A stretch of 64,000 nucleotides of DNA from Desulfurivibrio alkaliphilus AHT 2 (GCF_000092205.1 NC_014216.1:1617742-1681741); one strand, 5' to 3'. Positions 1-8,501 are shown, counted from the first letter of the stretch. Numbers and translations are program-made. The notes: generated from the letters alone by a model not told the origin.

Positions 1-656
1 ATCTTGCGCACCAGGTTCAGGTTGGCCAGGTTGAAGAGATAGCGAAAGGAAATGGCGTCGGAGAGGGTGACCCGCTTTTCAAAATTCTGGGTATCAACCT
101 TGATGGCGTAAAACAGGGCGGTGGCCAGTGCCACCGAGGGCCGGGCATTGGCGGCCCGCAGGTACTCCACCATCATCGAAGCGGTGGCCCCGTATTCCTT
201 GCGGATATCGACGAAGGTGGCCAGCCACCCCTTGGTGGCGGGGTGGTGATCGATGACCACATCAAAATCGATATTCTCAAAGCTGGGCAAGTGGCTGGGC
301 TGGGAGTCCAGCATTACCTTCTTGGAGTAATCCGCTAGCTTGACCGTATGCAACCGCTCGGCGGGGATTTTCAACAAATCCAGCATCACCAGATTGTTGA
401 GCCGGCGGATTTCGTTGGGATAGGCGATGGTGACGTTTTTCACCCGGTGCCGCAGCAGCCGTTTAACGGCAAAGGCGCTGGCCAGGGCGTCGGGGTCGGC
501 ATTGATCACCACCAGGACGTTGTCTTCCTTGTCGAACACGCCCCAGAACTCCTGCAGGCGGTCCTTGGCCGTTTTTTTGGAATTACGCTTGCGGTTGGGG
601 TTGGGGCCAAGCCGGGGGTTAGCCTGCTTTCTGGCAACGGAACCATTATTCTTCAT
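1..656 (-). CDS. DHH-family phosphoesterase (NrnA-like), C-terminus outside window
   Basis: The reading frame is open on the minus strand from an ATG at 656 and runs off the left edge, so only about 218 N-terminal residues are visible. It shows the DHH superfamily signatures: VINADPDALASA near residue 45 (metal-binding motif I) and VIDHHPATKGW near residue 135 (the DHH motif). These are followed by YGATASMMVEYL and a segment ending ALFYAIKVDTQNF typical of NrnA/oligoribonuclease-type members. The family cleaves short oligonucleotides, cyclic dinucleotide products or pAp using Mn2+. The N-terminus is basic (KQANPRLGPNPNRKRNSKK) and may be an added tail. No clear Shine-Dalgarno is present; a TTGCCC-18-TATAGG promoter-like match on the minus strand (664-693) would place the transcript start almost at the ATG. 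The exact substrate cannot be told from this fragment. Confidence 0.85.
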   Translation of the reverse strand, partial: MKNNGSVARKQANPRLGPNPNRKRNSKKTAKDRLQEFWGVFDKEDNVLVVINADPDALASAFAVKRLLRHRVKNVTIAYPNEIRRLNNLVMLDLLKIPAERLHTVKLADYSKKVMLDSQPSHLPSFENIDFDVVIDHHPATKGWLATFVDIRKEYGATASMMVEYLRAANARPSVALATALFYAIKVDTQNFEKRVTLSDAISFRYLFNLANLNLVRK

Positions 657-705
657 GGCCCGACCTATACCATATTCCCCCGGCTCCGGGCAAGCGGCAA
701 GACAC

Positions 706-856
706 GTAAGCGAACAGCCGCACCGCATCTTCGGGCGATCAGCCAGGCTTACGTACAGGGGGTACGCTGCGCCTGGCTGCTTGCCCGAACCTGCGGCACT
801 GCTGTTCGCTTACGGCCCGTTATGCCTGTAGGTTAGTACCTCTGGTGAACGGTTAC
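706..856 (+). repeat. PE1 palindromic element, copy A (full length, 151 bp)
   Basis: Starts GTAAGCGAACAG and ends GGTGAACGGTTAC. The first 108 bp form one long imperfect hairpin: outer stem GTAAGCGAACAG / CTGTTCGCTTAC, inner stem CAGCCAGGC / GCCTGGCTG, and tip GTAC-AGGGG-GTAC. A 43-bp tail follows. It lies 11 bp beyond the msbA stop codon and upstream of the DHH gene. No flanking duplication is visible for this copy. Confidence 0.9.
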
Positions 857-867
857 CTCCGCCGGGC

Positions 868-2589
868 TTACTGCATCTGGTGCAGGCTGGCATAAACCCC
901 GTTCTGGGCCAGCAGGCTATGGTGGTCTCCCTGCTCGACAATCTGCCCGTCCTGCATCACGATCACCCGGTCGGCATTTTTAATGGTCGACAGGCGGTGG
1001 GCGATGACAAAGGTGGTGCGCCGGGCCATGAGATTTTCCAGGGCTTTCTGCACTTCCCGTTCGGCTTCGGTGTCCAGGGCCGAGGTGGCTTCATCGAGGA
1101 TCAGGATCGGGGCGTCTTTGAGCAGCGCCCGGGCAATGGCCAGCCGCTGCCGCTGCCCCCCGGACAGCCGGGCTCCTCCCTCCCCGATCAGGGTATCCAA
1201 TCCCTCGGGCAGGGCCATGATGAAATCGTAGGCATGGGCCGCCCGGACGGCATCAAGAATTTCCTCTTCAGAACGATCAAGGTCGCCGTAAACGATATTG
1301 TTCCGCACCGTATCGTTGAACAGGATGGTCTGCTGCTCCACAATGGCGATCTGGTCGCGCAGGGAGTCTATGGTCACCTGGCGCAGATCTTGACCGTCAA
1401 TCAGGATTTGCCCGCCGGTAACATCGAAAAAACGGGGGATCAGGTTGACCAGGGTGGTCTTCCCGCCACCGCTGGGGCCGACGATGGCCAGCACCTGCCC
1501 CGCCGGCACCTGGAGGTTAATCTCCTGCAGCACCGGTTTTTTGCCGTCGTAACTAAAAGAAACATCGCAAAATTCAATGCGCTCCCGAAAGGGGGGCAAA
1601 ACCTTGGCGCCGGGGGCATCGGTGATGGCCGGCTTGATATCCAGCAGATCAAACACCCGCACCGAAGCCGCCAGCCCCTTCATGATGGTGCTGTTTAAGC
1701 CGCTCAATTTTTTTACCGGCTCATAGGCCATGAGCAACGCCGCCAGGAAAGCGAAAAAGGTGCCGGGGGTGGATTGGCCGTCCAGCACCTTGTAGCCGCT
1801 GTACCAGATAATCCCGGCCAGGGCCAGCCCGCCCAGCATCTCCATCACCGGGTGCTGCAGACTGCGCATCTGGATATCCCGCACGATGATCTTGTTGAGC
1901 TTTTCCACCAGTTTGCCAAAGCGCCGCTTCTCATACTCCTCCATGCCAAACGCCTTGACGATCCGCTGCCCGCCGATGGTTTCGTGCAGGGCCCGGGAAA
2001 TCAGGGCCACGGTCTGCTGGTTGACGGTACTGTTGCGCCGGAATTTTTTACCGAAATGATAGATCACCCCCGCCGAAATCGGCAGCAGCACCAGGGTTAC
2101 CAGCGACAACTGCCAGTCCAGGTAAAAAGCAACCCCGACCAGGAATACCACCATCACCATCTCTTTCAACACCCCGACCAGGGCCTTGGATACCGCCCCC
2201 TGGATCAGGTTGACATCGGAAATCACCCGGGAAATCAATTCACCGGTGGGAGTACGGAGAAAAAAGGACATGGGCTGGGCATGAATATGGGCGAAAATTT
2301 GCTTGCGCAGGTCTCGGATCACCCGCTGCCCGGCGGTGTCCAGCAGATAGTGGTAGGCATAGTACATCACGCCCTTGCCCAGAAAGATCAGGACCAGGGC
2401 AAGGGGCAGCACCGCCAGCAAAGCCCGGTCATGCTCGAAAAAGATCCGGTCCAGCACCGGCTTGACCATGTAGGCTTGGGCGGCGCTGAAGGCGGCCACC
2501 AGAACCATGCAGACCATGGCCAGGGCCAGCCGGCCACGATAGGGGTGAATCCAACGATAAATCCGGAGTAACAGTTCTTTGTTATTCAT
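868..2589 (-). CDS. msbA: MsbA-type lipid A export ABC transporter (permease fused to ATPase)
   Basis: 573 residues, the usual MsbA length, with an N-terminal six-helix exporter domain (about 1-320) and a C-terminal nucleotide-binding domain. Visible ATPase motifs are Walker A GPSGGGKTTLVNL (about 375), signature LSGGQRQRLAIARALL, Walker B PILILDEATSALD and the switch histidine in VIAHRLSTI. The family works as an inner-membrane homodimer that flips lipid A-core from the cytoplasmic to the periplasmic leaflet. The LPS transport genes lptF and lptG lie a few kilobases away, which supports the lipid A role over a drug exporter, although half-size exporters of this fold are hard to separate by sequence alone. 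PE1 copy A sits 11 bp past its stop. Confidence 0.9.
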   Translation of the reverse strand: MNNKELLLRIYRWIHPYRGRLALAMVCMVLVAAFSAAQAYMVKPVLDRIFFEHDRALLAVLPLALVLIFLGKGVMYYAYHYLLDTAGQRVIRDLRKQIFAHIHAQPMSFFLRTPTGELISRVISDVNLIQGAVSKALVGVLKEMVMVVFLVGVAFYLDWQLSLVTLVLLPISAGVIYHFGKKFRRNSTVNQQTVALISRALHETIGGQRIVKAFGMEEYEKRRFGKLVEKLNKIIVRDIQMRSLQHPVMEMLGGLALAGIIWYSGYKVLDGQSTPGTFFAFLAALLMAYEPVKKLSGLNSTIMKGLAASVRVFDLLDIKPAITDAPGAKVLPPFRERIEFCDVSFSYDGKKPVLQEINLQVPAGQVLAIVGPSGGGKTTLVNLIPRFFDVTGGQILIDGQDLRQVTIDSLRDQIAIVEQQTILFNDTVRNNIVYGDLDRSEEEILDAVRAAHAYDFIMALPEGLDTLIGEGGARLSGGQRQRLAIARALLKDAPILILDEATSALDTEAEREVQKALENLMARRTTFVIAHRLSTIKNADRVIVMQDGQIVEQGDHHSLLAQNGVYASLHQMQ

Positions 2590-2622
2590 ATTTTATTTTT
2601 TTGTTTTGGGTGATTTGTTAAC

Positions 2623-2666
2623 GTAACTGACCACAGGGGCCACGGGGTAAGCGGTCACAGGGTGCC
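2623..2666 (+). repeat. Two tandem short repeats GTAA(C/G)yGryCACAGGG
   Basis: Two adjacent roughly 20-bp units, GTAACTGACCACAGGGGCC and GTAAGCGGTCACAGGGTGCC, lie upstream of msbA. Related units occur at 15649 (GTAACTGATCACGGGGCC) and 24667 (GTAAGCGGTCACGGGGCACC). They share the GTAAsCG start of PE1 and may be remnants of it or of a relative; this is a pattern call only. Confidence 0.4.
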
Positions 2667-2674
2667 GCGCAATC

Positions 2675-2699
2675 GGGGACAGTTTTCAAAACTGTCCCC
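2675..2699. repeat. Perfect palindrome GGGGACAGTTTT-N-AAAACTGTCCCC
   Basis: A 25-bp perfect palindrome with a single central base. The same palindrome, extended to 37 bp, occurs at 41422-41458. It lies between the divergent msbA promoter region and the 3' end of the RACo-like gene and can form a strong hairpin in RNA from either strand, though no T-run follows here. Confidence 0.75.
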
Positions 2700-2712
2700 T
2701 CCGCAAGCCGGG

Positions 2713-2739
2713 CCGATCGCCGCTTTCGGCGGCGATCGG
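2713..2739 (-). terminator. Hairpin downstream of the RACo-like gene
   Basis: A 10-bp perfect stem CCGATCGCCG / CGGCGATCGG with a 7-nt loop lies about 20 bp beyond the stop of the minus-strand gene at 2761. It has no T-run, so it is a weak or Rho-assisted terminator candidate, or just a 3' stabilising hairpin. Confidence 0.35.
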
Positions 2740-2760
2740 TGATCGCTTACGCTTGGGCGG

Positions 2761-4422
2761 CTATTCCGGCACCACCACCGAGGGAAAGAGACCGCGATCG
2801 GTGTGCGGAATAAAGCGTGAACCTGAGAAGCGGATCATAAATTCGTGATTGACGTTCAGTTCGATATAGGTGATTTTCCGGGCAACAGCGGCAATGCGCC
2901 GCCGCACCCCGGCTTCCAGCAGGTAACGGCAGGCCCCGGCCAAAGAGCTGTTGCCCACCGGCCGGTAGGTGTCAAGGGGCAGGTCGGGGATCATCCCCAG
3001 CACCACCGCCTGGCGCGGGTTGATATGGCGCCCGAAGGCCCCGGCCACATAAATACAGGCAAGGGCCGTGAAGGGCAGCCCCACCTTTTCCATTAAAGTG
3101 CCCAAGATGGCATACATGGCGGCCTTGGAGCGCATCAGGGCATCCAGGTCCACCTGACTCACCGTCACCGCCTCGCCTCCGGCCGCCTCCTCGGGGAAGG
3201 CCACCACGAAGGCAAGACCGTCGGGTCCGGTCAATTGCCGGCCCCCCATCCTTTCCGGCCTGAATTTACCACGGATGTCAATAATTCCCGCCATAAAAAG
3301 TTCGGCCATCAGATCGATCATCCCCGAGCCGCAGATTCCCCGGGGCCGAGGCGGCTCGGAGCCGCGCTCCGGCCCGTTGGCCGGAAATTCCCCCTCCTTG
3401 CCTGGCCTCTCCGCGGCCGGTGGCTCACCAATCACCTGATACGACAACTCGCCGGTGGTCGGCTCAATCTTTACCCGCTCGATCACCCCCGCCCCGGCCC
3501 GCATCCCCATTTTGGCCACTCCTCCCTCCAGGGCCGGGCCGGCGGCCCCGGCACAGGCCACCAGCCAATCCCGGCACCCCACCACCACCTCGGCATTGGT
3601 GCCGACATCGATGAGCATGGCCGGCTCCTCGGCCTGGTCCAGATCACAGGCCACAATCCCGGCCAACAGGTCGCCGCCGAAATAACTGCCCACCCCCGGC
3701 AACAGGTGCACCGGCGCCGCCGGGTGCAGCGCCAGCCCCAGCTCCGCCGCCGCCGCCGGCCCCGGGGCGTTGACCACCGGAATATATGGTTCCCGGCAGA
3801 GGTGATAGGGGTTCAGCTGCAGAAAAAAATGCCCCATGACGGTGTTGCCGGCCAAGCTCAGGGCCCGAATCTGCTCACTTTTCATCCCGATTTGGGCGGC
3901 CAGTTCGGTCGCCAGCACGTTGACGTCGGCAATCACCGCCCGGTGGAGTTCGACCAGGCCACTCAACCGCTCTCCCTGGCCCGCCGCCTGAATGCGACTT
4001 AGAATGTCGGCCCCGTAGGCGATCTGGCTGTTGGCCCGGTTGCCCCTGGCCAACTCGGCGCCACTGAGCAGATCCAGCAGCACCGCCTCCAAATGGGTGG
4101 TGCCAAGGTCCAGGGCCAGGGCCGGCAGGCAGGCGGGCGGGGCGGGCAGGAAATCAACCAGCTCAAAATCGGGCGCCGCCCCTTCATCGACCGGCAAACC
4201 TGCCGGCGGAGGAATTTCGTGGAGCACCGCCGTACCCTTGAAACCACACCCCCGGAAATCCGCCGCCACCGCCGCCAGACAACGGTACGGCACCCGCAGG
4301 CCGCCGCCGCCCCATTCCGGATGCCCCGTCACCGCCCTTTGCAGGCGATCCAGGTCACCGGTATTGTCGTCCAGGCTGGGGGGAGGGGCGGCCAAAGAGA
4401 GTATTCTAACCAGTGCGCTCAT
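2761..4422 (-). CDS. RACo-like ASKHA ATPase (DUF4445), no ferredoxin domain
   Basis: 553 residues. Sugar kinase/actin-fold motifs match the C-terminal part of RACo, the ATP-dependent reductive activator of corrinoid proteins. These are ALDLGTTHLEAVLLD (phosphate 1, about residue 102), LSLAGNTVMGH, MLIDVGTNAEVVVG (phosphate 2, about 270), GAAGPALEGG, GICGSGMIDLMAELF and YVAGAFGRHINPRQAV. RACo proteins usually begin with a [2Fe-2S] ferredoxin domain of the C-x5-C-x2-C kind. The first 95 residues here have no such cysteine cluster, so electron supply would have to come from another protein. No corrinoid protein or methyltransferase gene is in the window. A low-complexity insert lies around residues 340-365. 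Possible roles are activation of a corrinoid methyltransferase or a related reductive activation. Good family call, uncertain substrate. Confidence 0.8.
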   Translation of the reverse strand: MSALVRILSLAAPPPSLDDNTGDLDRLQRAVTGHPEWGGGGLRVPYRCLAAVAADFRGCGFKGTAVLHEIPPPAGLPVDEGAAPDFELVDFLPAPPACLPALALDLGTTHLEAVLLDLLSGAELARGNRANSQIAYGADILSRIQAAGQGERLSGLVELHRAVIADVNVLATELAAQIGMKSEQIRALSLAGNTVMGHFFLQLNPYHLCREPYIPVVNAPGPAAAAELGLALHPAAPVHLLPGVGSYFGGDLLAGIVACDLDQAEEPAMLIDVGTNAEVVVGCRDWLVACAGAAGPALEGGVAKMGMRAGAGVIERVKIEPTTGELSYQVIGEPPAAERPGKEGEFPANGPERGSEPPRPRGICGSGMIDLMAELFMAGIIDIRGKFRPERMGGRQLTGPDGLAFVVAFPEEAAGGEAVTVSQVDLDALMRSKAAMYAILGTLMEKVGLPFTALACIYVAGAFGRHINPRQAVVLGMIPDLPLDTYRPVGNSSLAGACRYLLEAGVRRRIAAVARKITYIELNVNHEFMIRFSGSRFIPHTDRGLFPSVVVPE

Positions 4423-4546
4423 CGGTATATCAGGTTATAATATTTTTTTGTTTATAATCGCCCTAGTGATCTTGGCACGATACAACATGCGGCGGGAAAA
4501 CGCCAATCGCCCCAAAAGCAACCTTGAAGGGACGCAATATAACATC

Positions 4547-4930
4547 ATGACCCAACTTATTGCCATTGCCACCGGCGGCGCCCTGGGTGCCATGCTTCGC
4601 CACCTGGTCTTTATTTTTACCCAGCGCCCGGGAGGCCCCCTGTTCCCTGTCGGCACCTTGACCGCCAACCTGCTGGGCTGCCTGGCCATCGGCCTGCTCT
4701 GGTATTTTCTTGAAGGCAGTCGTCTGACCCACGAATGGCGCCTCTTTTTGTTCACCGGCCTGCTGGGCGGCTTTACCACCTTTTCCACGTTTGCCCGGGA
4801 AACCCTCGACCTGATCCGGGTCGGCGAATGGAAAATCGCCGCGGCCTACGTCATGATCAGCAACACGCTGGGCATCCTCCTGGCCGTGGCCGGGATGATG
4901 CTGGCCCGCCGCCTGCACCATGGATTATGA
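4547..4930 (+). CDS. crcB: CrcB/FluC fluoride channel
   Basis: 127 residues starting at the ATG at 4547; the upstream in-frame extension is the antisense shadow of the neighbouring gene and is excluded. Four hydrophobic segments are visible. The family signatures are GGALGAMLRHL near the N-terminus, GTLTANLLGCLAIGLL around residue 45, and TGLLGGFTTFSTFARE around residue 78 (the Na+/fluoride-pore motif with the Phe box). FluC forms an antiparallel dimer in the inner membrane and expels F-. The gene is divergent from the RACo-like gene. The 120-bp gap holds two TATAAT-like hexamers (4435 and 4451 regions), and I see no fluoride riboswitch consensus in it. An SD-like GAAGGGA lies 12-18 nt upstream. 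Confidence 0.92.
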   Translation: MTQLIAIATGGALGAMLRHLVFIFTQRPGGPLFPVGTLTANLLGCLAIGLLWYFLEGSRLTHEWRLFLFTGLLGGFTTFSTFARETLDLIRVGEWKIAAAYVMISNTLGILLAVAGMMLARRLHHGL

Positions 4931-4940
4931 GGCAGGGCAA

Positions 4941-5159
4941 CGTCAAAGTCGCCTGGCAACTGGACGGGGGCCGCGAAACCCGGTAGCGACGGGTTCGCCC
5001 GCCGCCGGGCACATGGACGTGCAGGAGGCGGCGGGCGCCTCGGAGGCGGGCATGGATGCCCGCCGAGCTTAGTCTGTTTTTGTCGGCAGAACTGCCGACA
5101 ATGAGTCGCTACCGGGTTTCGCGGCCCCCACCCCGGTGCAACAACCAATGACTTTGACG
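4941..5159 (+). repeat. PE2 multi-hairpin element, copy 1
   Basis: Core 4966-5129. The outer stem starts GGGGGCCGCGAAACCC and continues GGTAGCGAC, with its exact complement at 5106-5129. Inside are three side hairpins: a large CGCCCGCCGCC / GGCGGCGGGCG arm tipped by GCACATGGACGTGC, then GGGCATGGATGCCC, then GTCGGCAGAACTGCCGAC. Flanks CGTCAAAGTC (4941) and GACTTTGACG (5150) extend the inverted symmetry. A second copy in the opposite orientation is at 34911-35057. Confidence 0.85.
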
Positions 5160-5176
5160 GGTTCCTGGATCATGAG

Positions 5177-5226
5177 GTAAGCGATCAGTTACCGCTAATA
5201 AGTTGGTACCCATGGTGAACGCTTAC
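5177..5226 (+). repeat. PE1 short derivative, copy H (50 bp)
   Basis: Starts GTAAGCGATCAG and ends GGTGAACGCTTAC, so both PE1 ends are present but the central hairpin is missing. The middle resembles the PE1 tail (GTTGGTACCCATGGTGAACG). It lies 22 bp upstream of lptF. This looks like an internal deletion derivative. Confidence 0.65.
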
Positions 5227-5247
5227 GTTTAGTCAACGGCTTCATTT

Positions 5248-6444
5248 ATGAAAAAAATTCCACTGCTGCTTTATACCTATTTGCTCACCGAAATGCTGGC
5301 CCCTTTTTTTGCCGCACTGTTGGTGATCAACGCCATTCTTTTCCTGGGCCGGCTGATTCCGCTGCTGGACGAGATTTTTGCCCTGGGGCTGGGGCTGGGT
5401 GATTTTGCTCGGATCTGCCTTTACATGTCTCCCCGGCTGCTGCTCTTCTCCCTGCCCATGGCCTGCATGATGGGGGTAATCATCGCCTTTACCCGGATGA
5501 ATGGCGATTATGAGATCATGGCCCTGAAAGCCAGCGGCATCGGGCTTTACCGCATGCTGCCCCCGGTGCTACTGCTGGGGGCTGTCACCGCCCTGCTCAC
5601 CTTGGTTACCGCCACGGTGCTGATCCCCAAAAGCACCATCGCCACCAACCAGCTTTTCTGGCACCTGGCCAAAACCAAGGTGGAACAGGGCGTGCGACCA
5701 AACACCTTCAGCGAGGGACTGCCGCAGGTGGTGCTTTATGTAGAGGAGGTAACCCCCGACAACGCCTGGCGAGGGGTCTACCTGTCCGACTTGCGCGATC
5801 CCGACCACCCGGTGACGGTCATGGCCCCAGACGGTCAGCTTCAGGCCGATACCGCCGGCAGCCGGATCATGCTGACCCTGCACGACGGCACCATGCATCG
5901 AGCCGTCCAGGAGAAAACCCAGACCATCCATTTCGGCCGCTACCACCTGGAAATCCCCCTGACCCCACCCGCCGCCTTTGCCGATCGCACCGGCAGACAC
6001 GGCATGACCCAGGACGAACTACGGCAAACCGCCGCCAAGCTGGGCCCGGAACACTCCCGCTATAAAACCTACCTGATCGAATACCATCAGCGGCTGGTGC
6101 TGCCGGCCGGCGCCTTTATCCTGGCCATGCTGGGGATAACCCTGACCCTGCTCAGCCGCACCCCCCACCAGGCCCTGGGCGTGCCGCTGGGCCTGCTTTC
6201 CTTCATTGCTTATTACGTTCTGCTCACCGCCGCCAAGACCCTGGCGGAAGGAGGCCAGCTGCCCCTGGGCCCGGCCATGTGGCTGCCCAACCTGGTGTTC
6301 GCCATCTTTACCGTTTACCTGACCAGAAAAACCGCTTTGGAGTTGGGCAACCCCTGGCTGGAACGGACCCTGGAAGCAGGTTCCAACCTGCTGCAGCGCC
6401 TGCGCCCGACGAACCGCCCGGCGAACCAAAGGAGACCGGCATGA
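5248..6444 (+). CDS. lptF: LPS export permease LptF (YjgP/YjgQ family)
   Basis: 398 residues with three N-terminal membrane segments (about 10-30, 55-75, 100-120), a periplasmic beta-jellyroll region (about 135-265) and three C-terminal segments (about 275-375). This is the standard LptF/LptG architecture. The N-terminal motif LLLYTYLLTEMLAPFFAALL and the segment GDYEIMALKASGIGLYRML are characteristic. With LptG and the LptB ATPase (not in this window) it extracts lipopolysaccharide from the inner membrane and feeds the Lpt bridge. Its stop overlaps the lptG start as ATGA at 6441-6444, so the two are translationally coupled. The ATG at 5248 follows PE1 derivative H by 22 bp. Assignment as LptF rather than LptG rests on gene order. 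Confidence 0.9.
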   Translation: MKKIPLLLYTYLLTEMLAPFFAALLVINAILFLGRLIPLLDEIFALGLGLGDFARICLYMSPRLLLFSLPMACMMGVIIAFTRMNGDYEIMALKASGIGLYRMLPPVLLLGAVTALLTLVTATVLIPKSTIATNQLFWHLAKTKVEQGVRPNTFSEGLPQVVLYVEEVTPDNAWRGVYLSDLRDPDHPVTVMAPDGQLQADTAGSRIMLTLHDGTMHRAVQEKTQTIHFGRYHLEIPLTPPAAFADRTGRHGMTQDELRQTAAKLGPEHSRYKTYLIEYHQRLVLPAGAFILAMLGITLTLLSRTPHQALGVPLGLLSFIAYYVLLTAAKTLAEGGQLPLGPAMWLPNLVFAIFTVYLTRKTALELGNPWLERTLEAGSNLLQRLRPTNRPANQRRPA

Positions 6445-7526
6445 TCATGCTGCTGGACCGCTATCTCTTTTGGCAGTTTACCCGCAACCTGGCCCTGGTG
6501 CTGGGCGGCCTGGTGGCCATCTATCTGCTGATCGACTTTTTTGAACGGGTGGACAGCTTTCTTGATGCCGGCCTGGGCATCGGCACCGCGATCACCTATT
6601 TGCTGCTCAAGATCCCCCTGATCTTTGAACAGTTGATCCCCGTCTGCCTGCTGCTGGCCGGGATCATCACCCTGGGGGTGCTCAATCGCCACAACGAACT
6701 GATGGCTCTTAAGTCCGGGGGGTTGAGTGTGCGCCGGATTATTCGCCCCCTGCTGCTGGCGGCCCTGTTCTTCAGCGGCCTGGCCTTGGCCGCCGGCCAG
6801 TGGTTGCTGCCCCCGACCCTGGCGGAAACCAACCGGCTCTGGTACGAGGAGGTGCGCCAGCAGACCCCCGAGGGCATTGAGCGCAACGGTCGCATCTACT
6901 ACCGGGGGGCCAAGGGGATTTACTCCTTTGCCCAACCCGATGACCCCGCCTCCGGGTTGCCGGATTTTTCTTTTACCGCCTGGAACGAGGAGTACCAGTT
7001 GGCCAGGCTGCTTACGGCGGCCATAGCTCACTGGGAAGCTGGCCGCTGGACCCTGCTTGACGGTCAGCTTAAGGTTCTGACCGCCGATGACCAGTACCGA
7101 ACCACCATCTTCAACGAAATGACCATTGAACTGCCGGAACGCCCGGAAGATTTTTTCCTGCCCCCCTACGCCCTGGCCGAACGCCCCTTAAGCGAACTGC
7201 TGGCCCGGGCCCTGGCCCCGGAGGACAGCCCCCGGCGGTATGAAGCAAGGCTTGAGTTGCAGCAAAAAATCTCTTATATCTTCCTGGGCCTGCCCCTGCT
7301 GCTGGTGGGCATTCCACTGCTGCTGGCCATGCACCGGGGCCGGGGCCGCGACCTGGCCCTGGCCGTGCCCGCCAGTTGCATCATGGCCTTCGCCGTCTGG
7401 GGCCTGTGGAGCATCTGCCAGGCCCTGGCCAGTGCCGGGCACCTCTCACCGGCTCTGGCGGCCTGGTTGGTGCACCTGCTGGCCGGCTCCCTGGGCTTTT
7501 ACTTTATCCTGCGCCAAGACACTTAA
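6441..7526 (+). CDS. lptG: LPS export permease LptG (YjgP/YjgQ family)
   Basis: 361 residues from the ATG at 6441, preceded by AAAGGAGA; the longer upstream frame is inside lptF and is excluded. It begins MIMLLDRYLFWQFTRNLALVL and carries the family segment HNELMALKSGGLSVRRII, with six membrane helices flanking a periplasmic domain. It is the partner of LptF in the LptBFG complex. Downstream, the next gene was originally only about 3 nt away. PE1 copy B has inserted 7 bp after the stop codon and separated them. The C-terminus (FYFILRQDT) is at a normal place, so the insertion does not alter the protein. Confidence 0.92.
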   Translation: MIMLLDRYLFWQFTRNLALVLGGLVAIYLLIDFFERVDSFLDAGLGIGTAITYLLLKIPLIFEQLIPVCLLLAGIITLGVLNRHNELMALKSGGLSVRRIIRPLLLAALFFSGLALAAGQWLLPPTLAETNRLWYEEVRQQTPEGIERNGRIYYRGAKGIYSFAQPDDPASGLPDFSFTAWNEEYQLARLLTAAIAHWEAGRWTLLDGQLKVLTADDQYRTTIFNEMTIELPERPEDFFLPPYALAERPLSELLARALAPEDSPRRYEARLELQQKISYIFLGLPLLLVGIPLLLAMHRGRGRDLALAVPASCIMAFAVWGLWSICQALASAGHLSPALAAWLVHLLAGSLGFYFILRQDT

Positions 7527-7533
7527 CCTATGT

Positions 7534-7684
7534 GTAAGCGAACAGCCGCACCGCATCTTCGGGCGATCAGCCAGGCTTACGTACAGGGGGTACGTTGCGC
7601 CTGGCTGCTTGCCCGAACCTGCGGCACGGCTGTTCGCTTACGGCCCGTTAGATCGACAGTTTAGCACCCCTGGTGAACGGTTAC
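7534..7684 (+). mobile_element. PE1 palindromic element, copy B (151 bp) with 8-bp target duplication
   Basis: Starts GTAAGCGAACAG and ends GGTGAACGGTTAC. It is flanked by ACCTATGT (7526-7533) and ACTTATGT (7685-7692), an 8-bp direct repeat with one mismatch. The duplicated target contains the ATG of the next gene, so before insertion lptG and that gene were spaced by about 3 nt. The element now supplies the DNA in front of that start codon; GGTGA near its end is the only SD-like sequence. Confidence 0.88.
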
Positions 7685-7688
7685 ACTT

Positions 7689-8501
7689 ATGTCGCTCCAT
7701 CGTTTTCACAACAACTTGCCGAACTCCAAGCCGCCAATCGAGGCAAATCAGGTTGACTGGGCAAAGATCAAAAAGGCCGGTATTGTAGGGGTACCGCCCC
7801 GCAGCCTGATTACCCGGTTAAACCGGCAGCAGGTGACGATTTACGACCTTGACGAACCCCTGGTGGCGGCCAACCCGGAAGCCGCCGAACTGCTGCCCGG
7901 GGTATATTGCGCCATCCTGCGCACCGTTTGTGCCAATGCCCGGCAATTGCCGCTGGATGCCGTCTTCATCGACACCGGCGCCGGCAAGTGCGACGGCGCC
8001 CGCTATACCGCCCGGCTGCTGGCCGCCGAACTGACCATCCCGGTGGTGGCCTGCGACAACCAGGACCGGCAACCGCTGGGTAATCCTCTCTGCCGCAGCG
8101 CCCTGCCCCTGCCGGAAAAGATGCAACGCATCACCGCCGGGGTCAAACTGGCCCAGCCTCCGGCCTCGGCCCCACCCTCTTGCCCGCCCCGGGCCGGCTT
8201 CTGGGGGGTGCCGCCGCGGGATTTTTCCCTGCTGGAGCTGTTTCCCGCCCAGACCCACATTTACGGCTGGACCCGCTGCATGGAAAATAAGACCCCTGCC
8301 GACCACGACCTGGAAAGCCATTTTAACCCGGAAATCCCCACCGTCTTTTACGCCCAGAGCTTCTGCCCCAAAACCGCTCTGGCCCGTTTTCTGGCCGCCC
8401 GCCATCCCATGGCCCTTTACCTGGACGCCGACCAGTTGGGAGGGGGCAGCGCCCGGGCTAAAATCCAGGCCTTTTTTGAACTAACCGGAGCAGCATCATG
8501 A
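7689..8501 (+). CDS. 2-hydroxyacyl-CoA dehydratase subunit-like protein (HgdB-like, uncertain)
   Basis: 270 residues with no signal peptide. The call rests mainly on context: its stop overlaps (ATGA) the start of a BadF/HgdC-type activase gene, the usual partner of HgdB-type iron-sulfur proteins. Several cysteines are spread through the protein (VYCAILRTVC, GAGKCDGARYTA, VACDNQ, NPLCRSALP, WTRCMENK, AQSFCPKTAL) and could hold a cluster. The segment YGWTRCMENKTPADHDLESHF is distinctive but I cannot place it precisely. The protein is shorter than typical HgdB subunits (about 370-430 residues). Its start codon lies in the target duplication of PE1 copy B, leaving a poor ribosome site. The enzymatic substrate is unknown. 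Confidence 0.55.
   Translation: MSLHRFHNNLPNSKPPIEANQVDWAKIKKAGIVGVPPRSLITRLNRQQVTIYDLDEPLVAANPEAAELLPGVYCAILRTVCANARQLPLDAVFIDTGAGKCDGARYTARLLAAELTIPVVACDNQDRQPLGNPLCRSALPLPEKMQRITAGVKLAQPPASAPPSCPPRAGFWGVPPRDFSLLELFPAQTHIYGWTRCMENKTPADHDLESHFNPEIPTVFYAQSFCPKTALARFLAARHPMALYLDADQLGGGSARAKIQAFFELTGAAS

Noticed and set aside
706-856. PE1 copies as a CRISPR array or tRNA-like genes
   Set aside because: Copies are single, kilobases apart, without spacers; the fold is one long hairpin rather than a cloverleaf with tRNA consensus positions.
706-856. PE1 as simple Rho-independent terminators
   Set aside because: There is no T-run after the hairpin, the stem is far longer than needed, and 8-bp direct repeats show that copies were inserted; a terminating side effect remains possible.
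4423-4546. Possible fluoride riboswitch before crcB
   Set aside because: The leader is only about 120 bp and lacks the conserved crcB-motif pseudoknot elements; two TATAAT-like hexamers occupy it instead.
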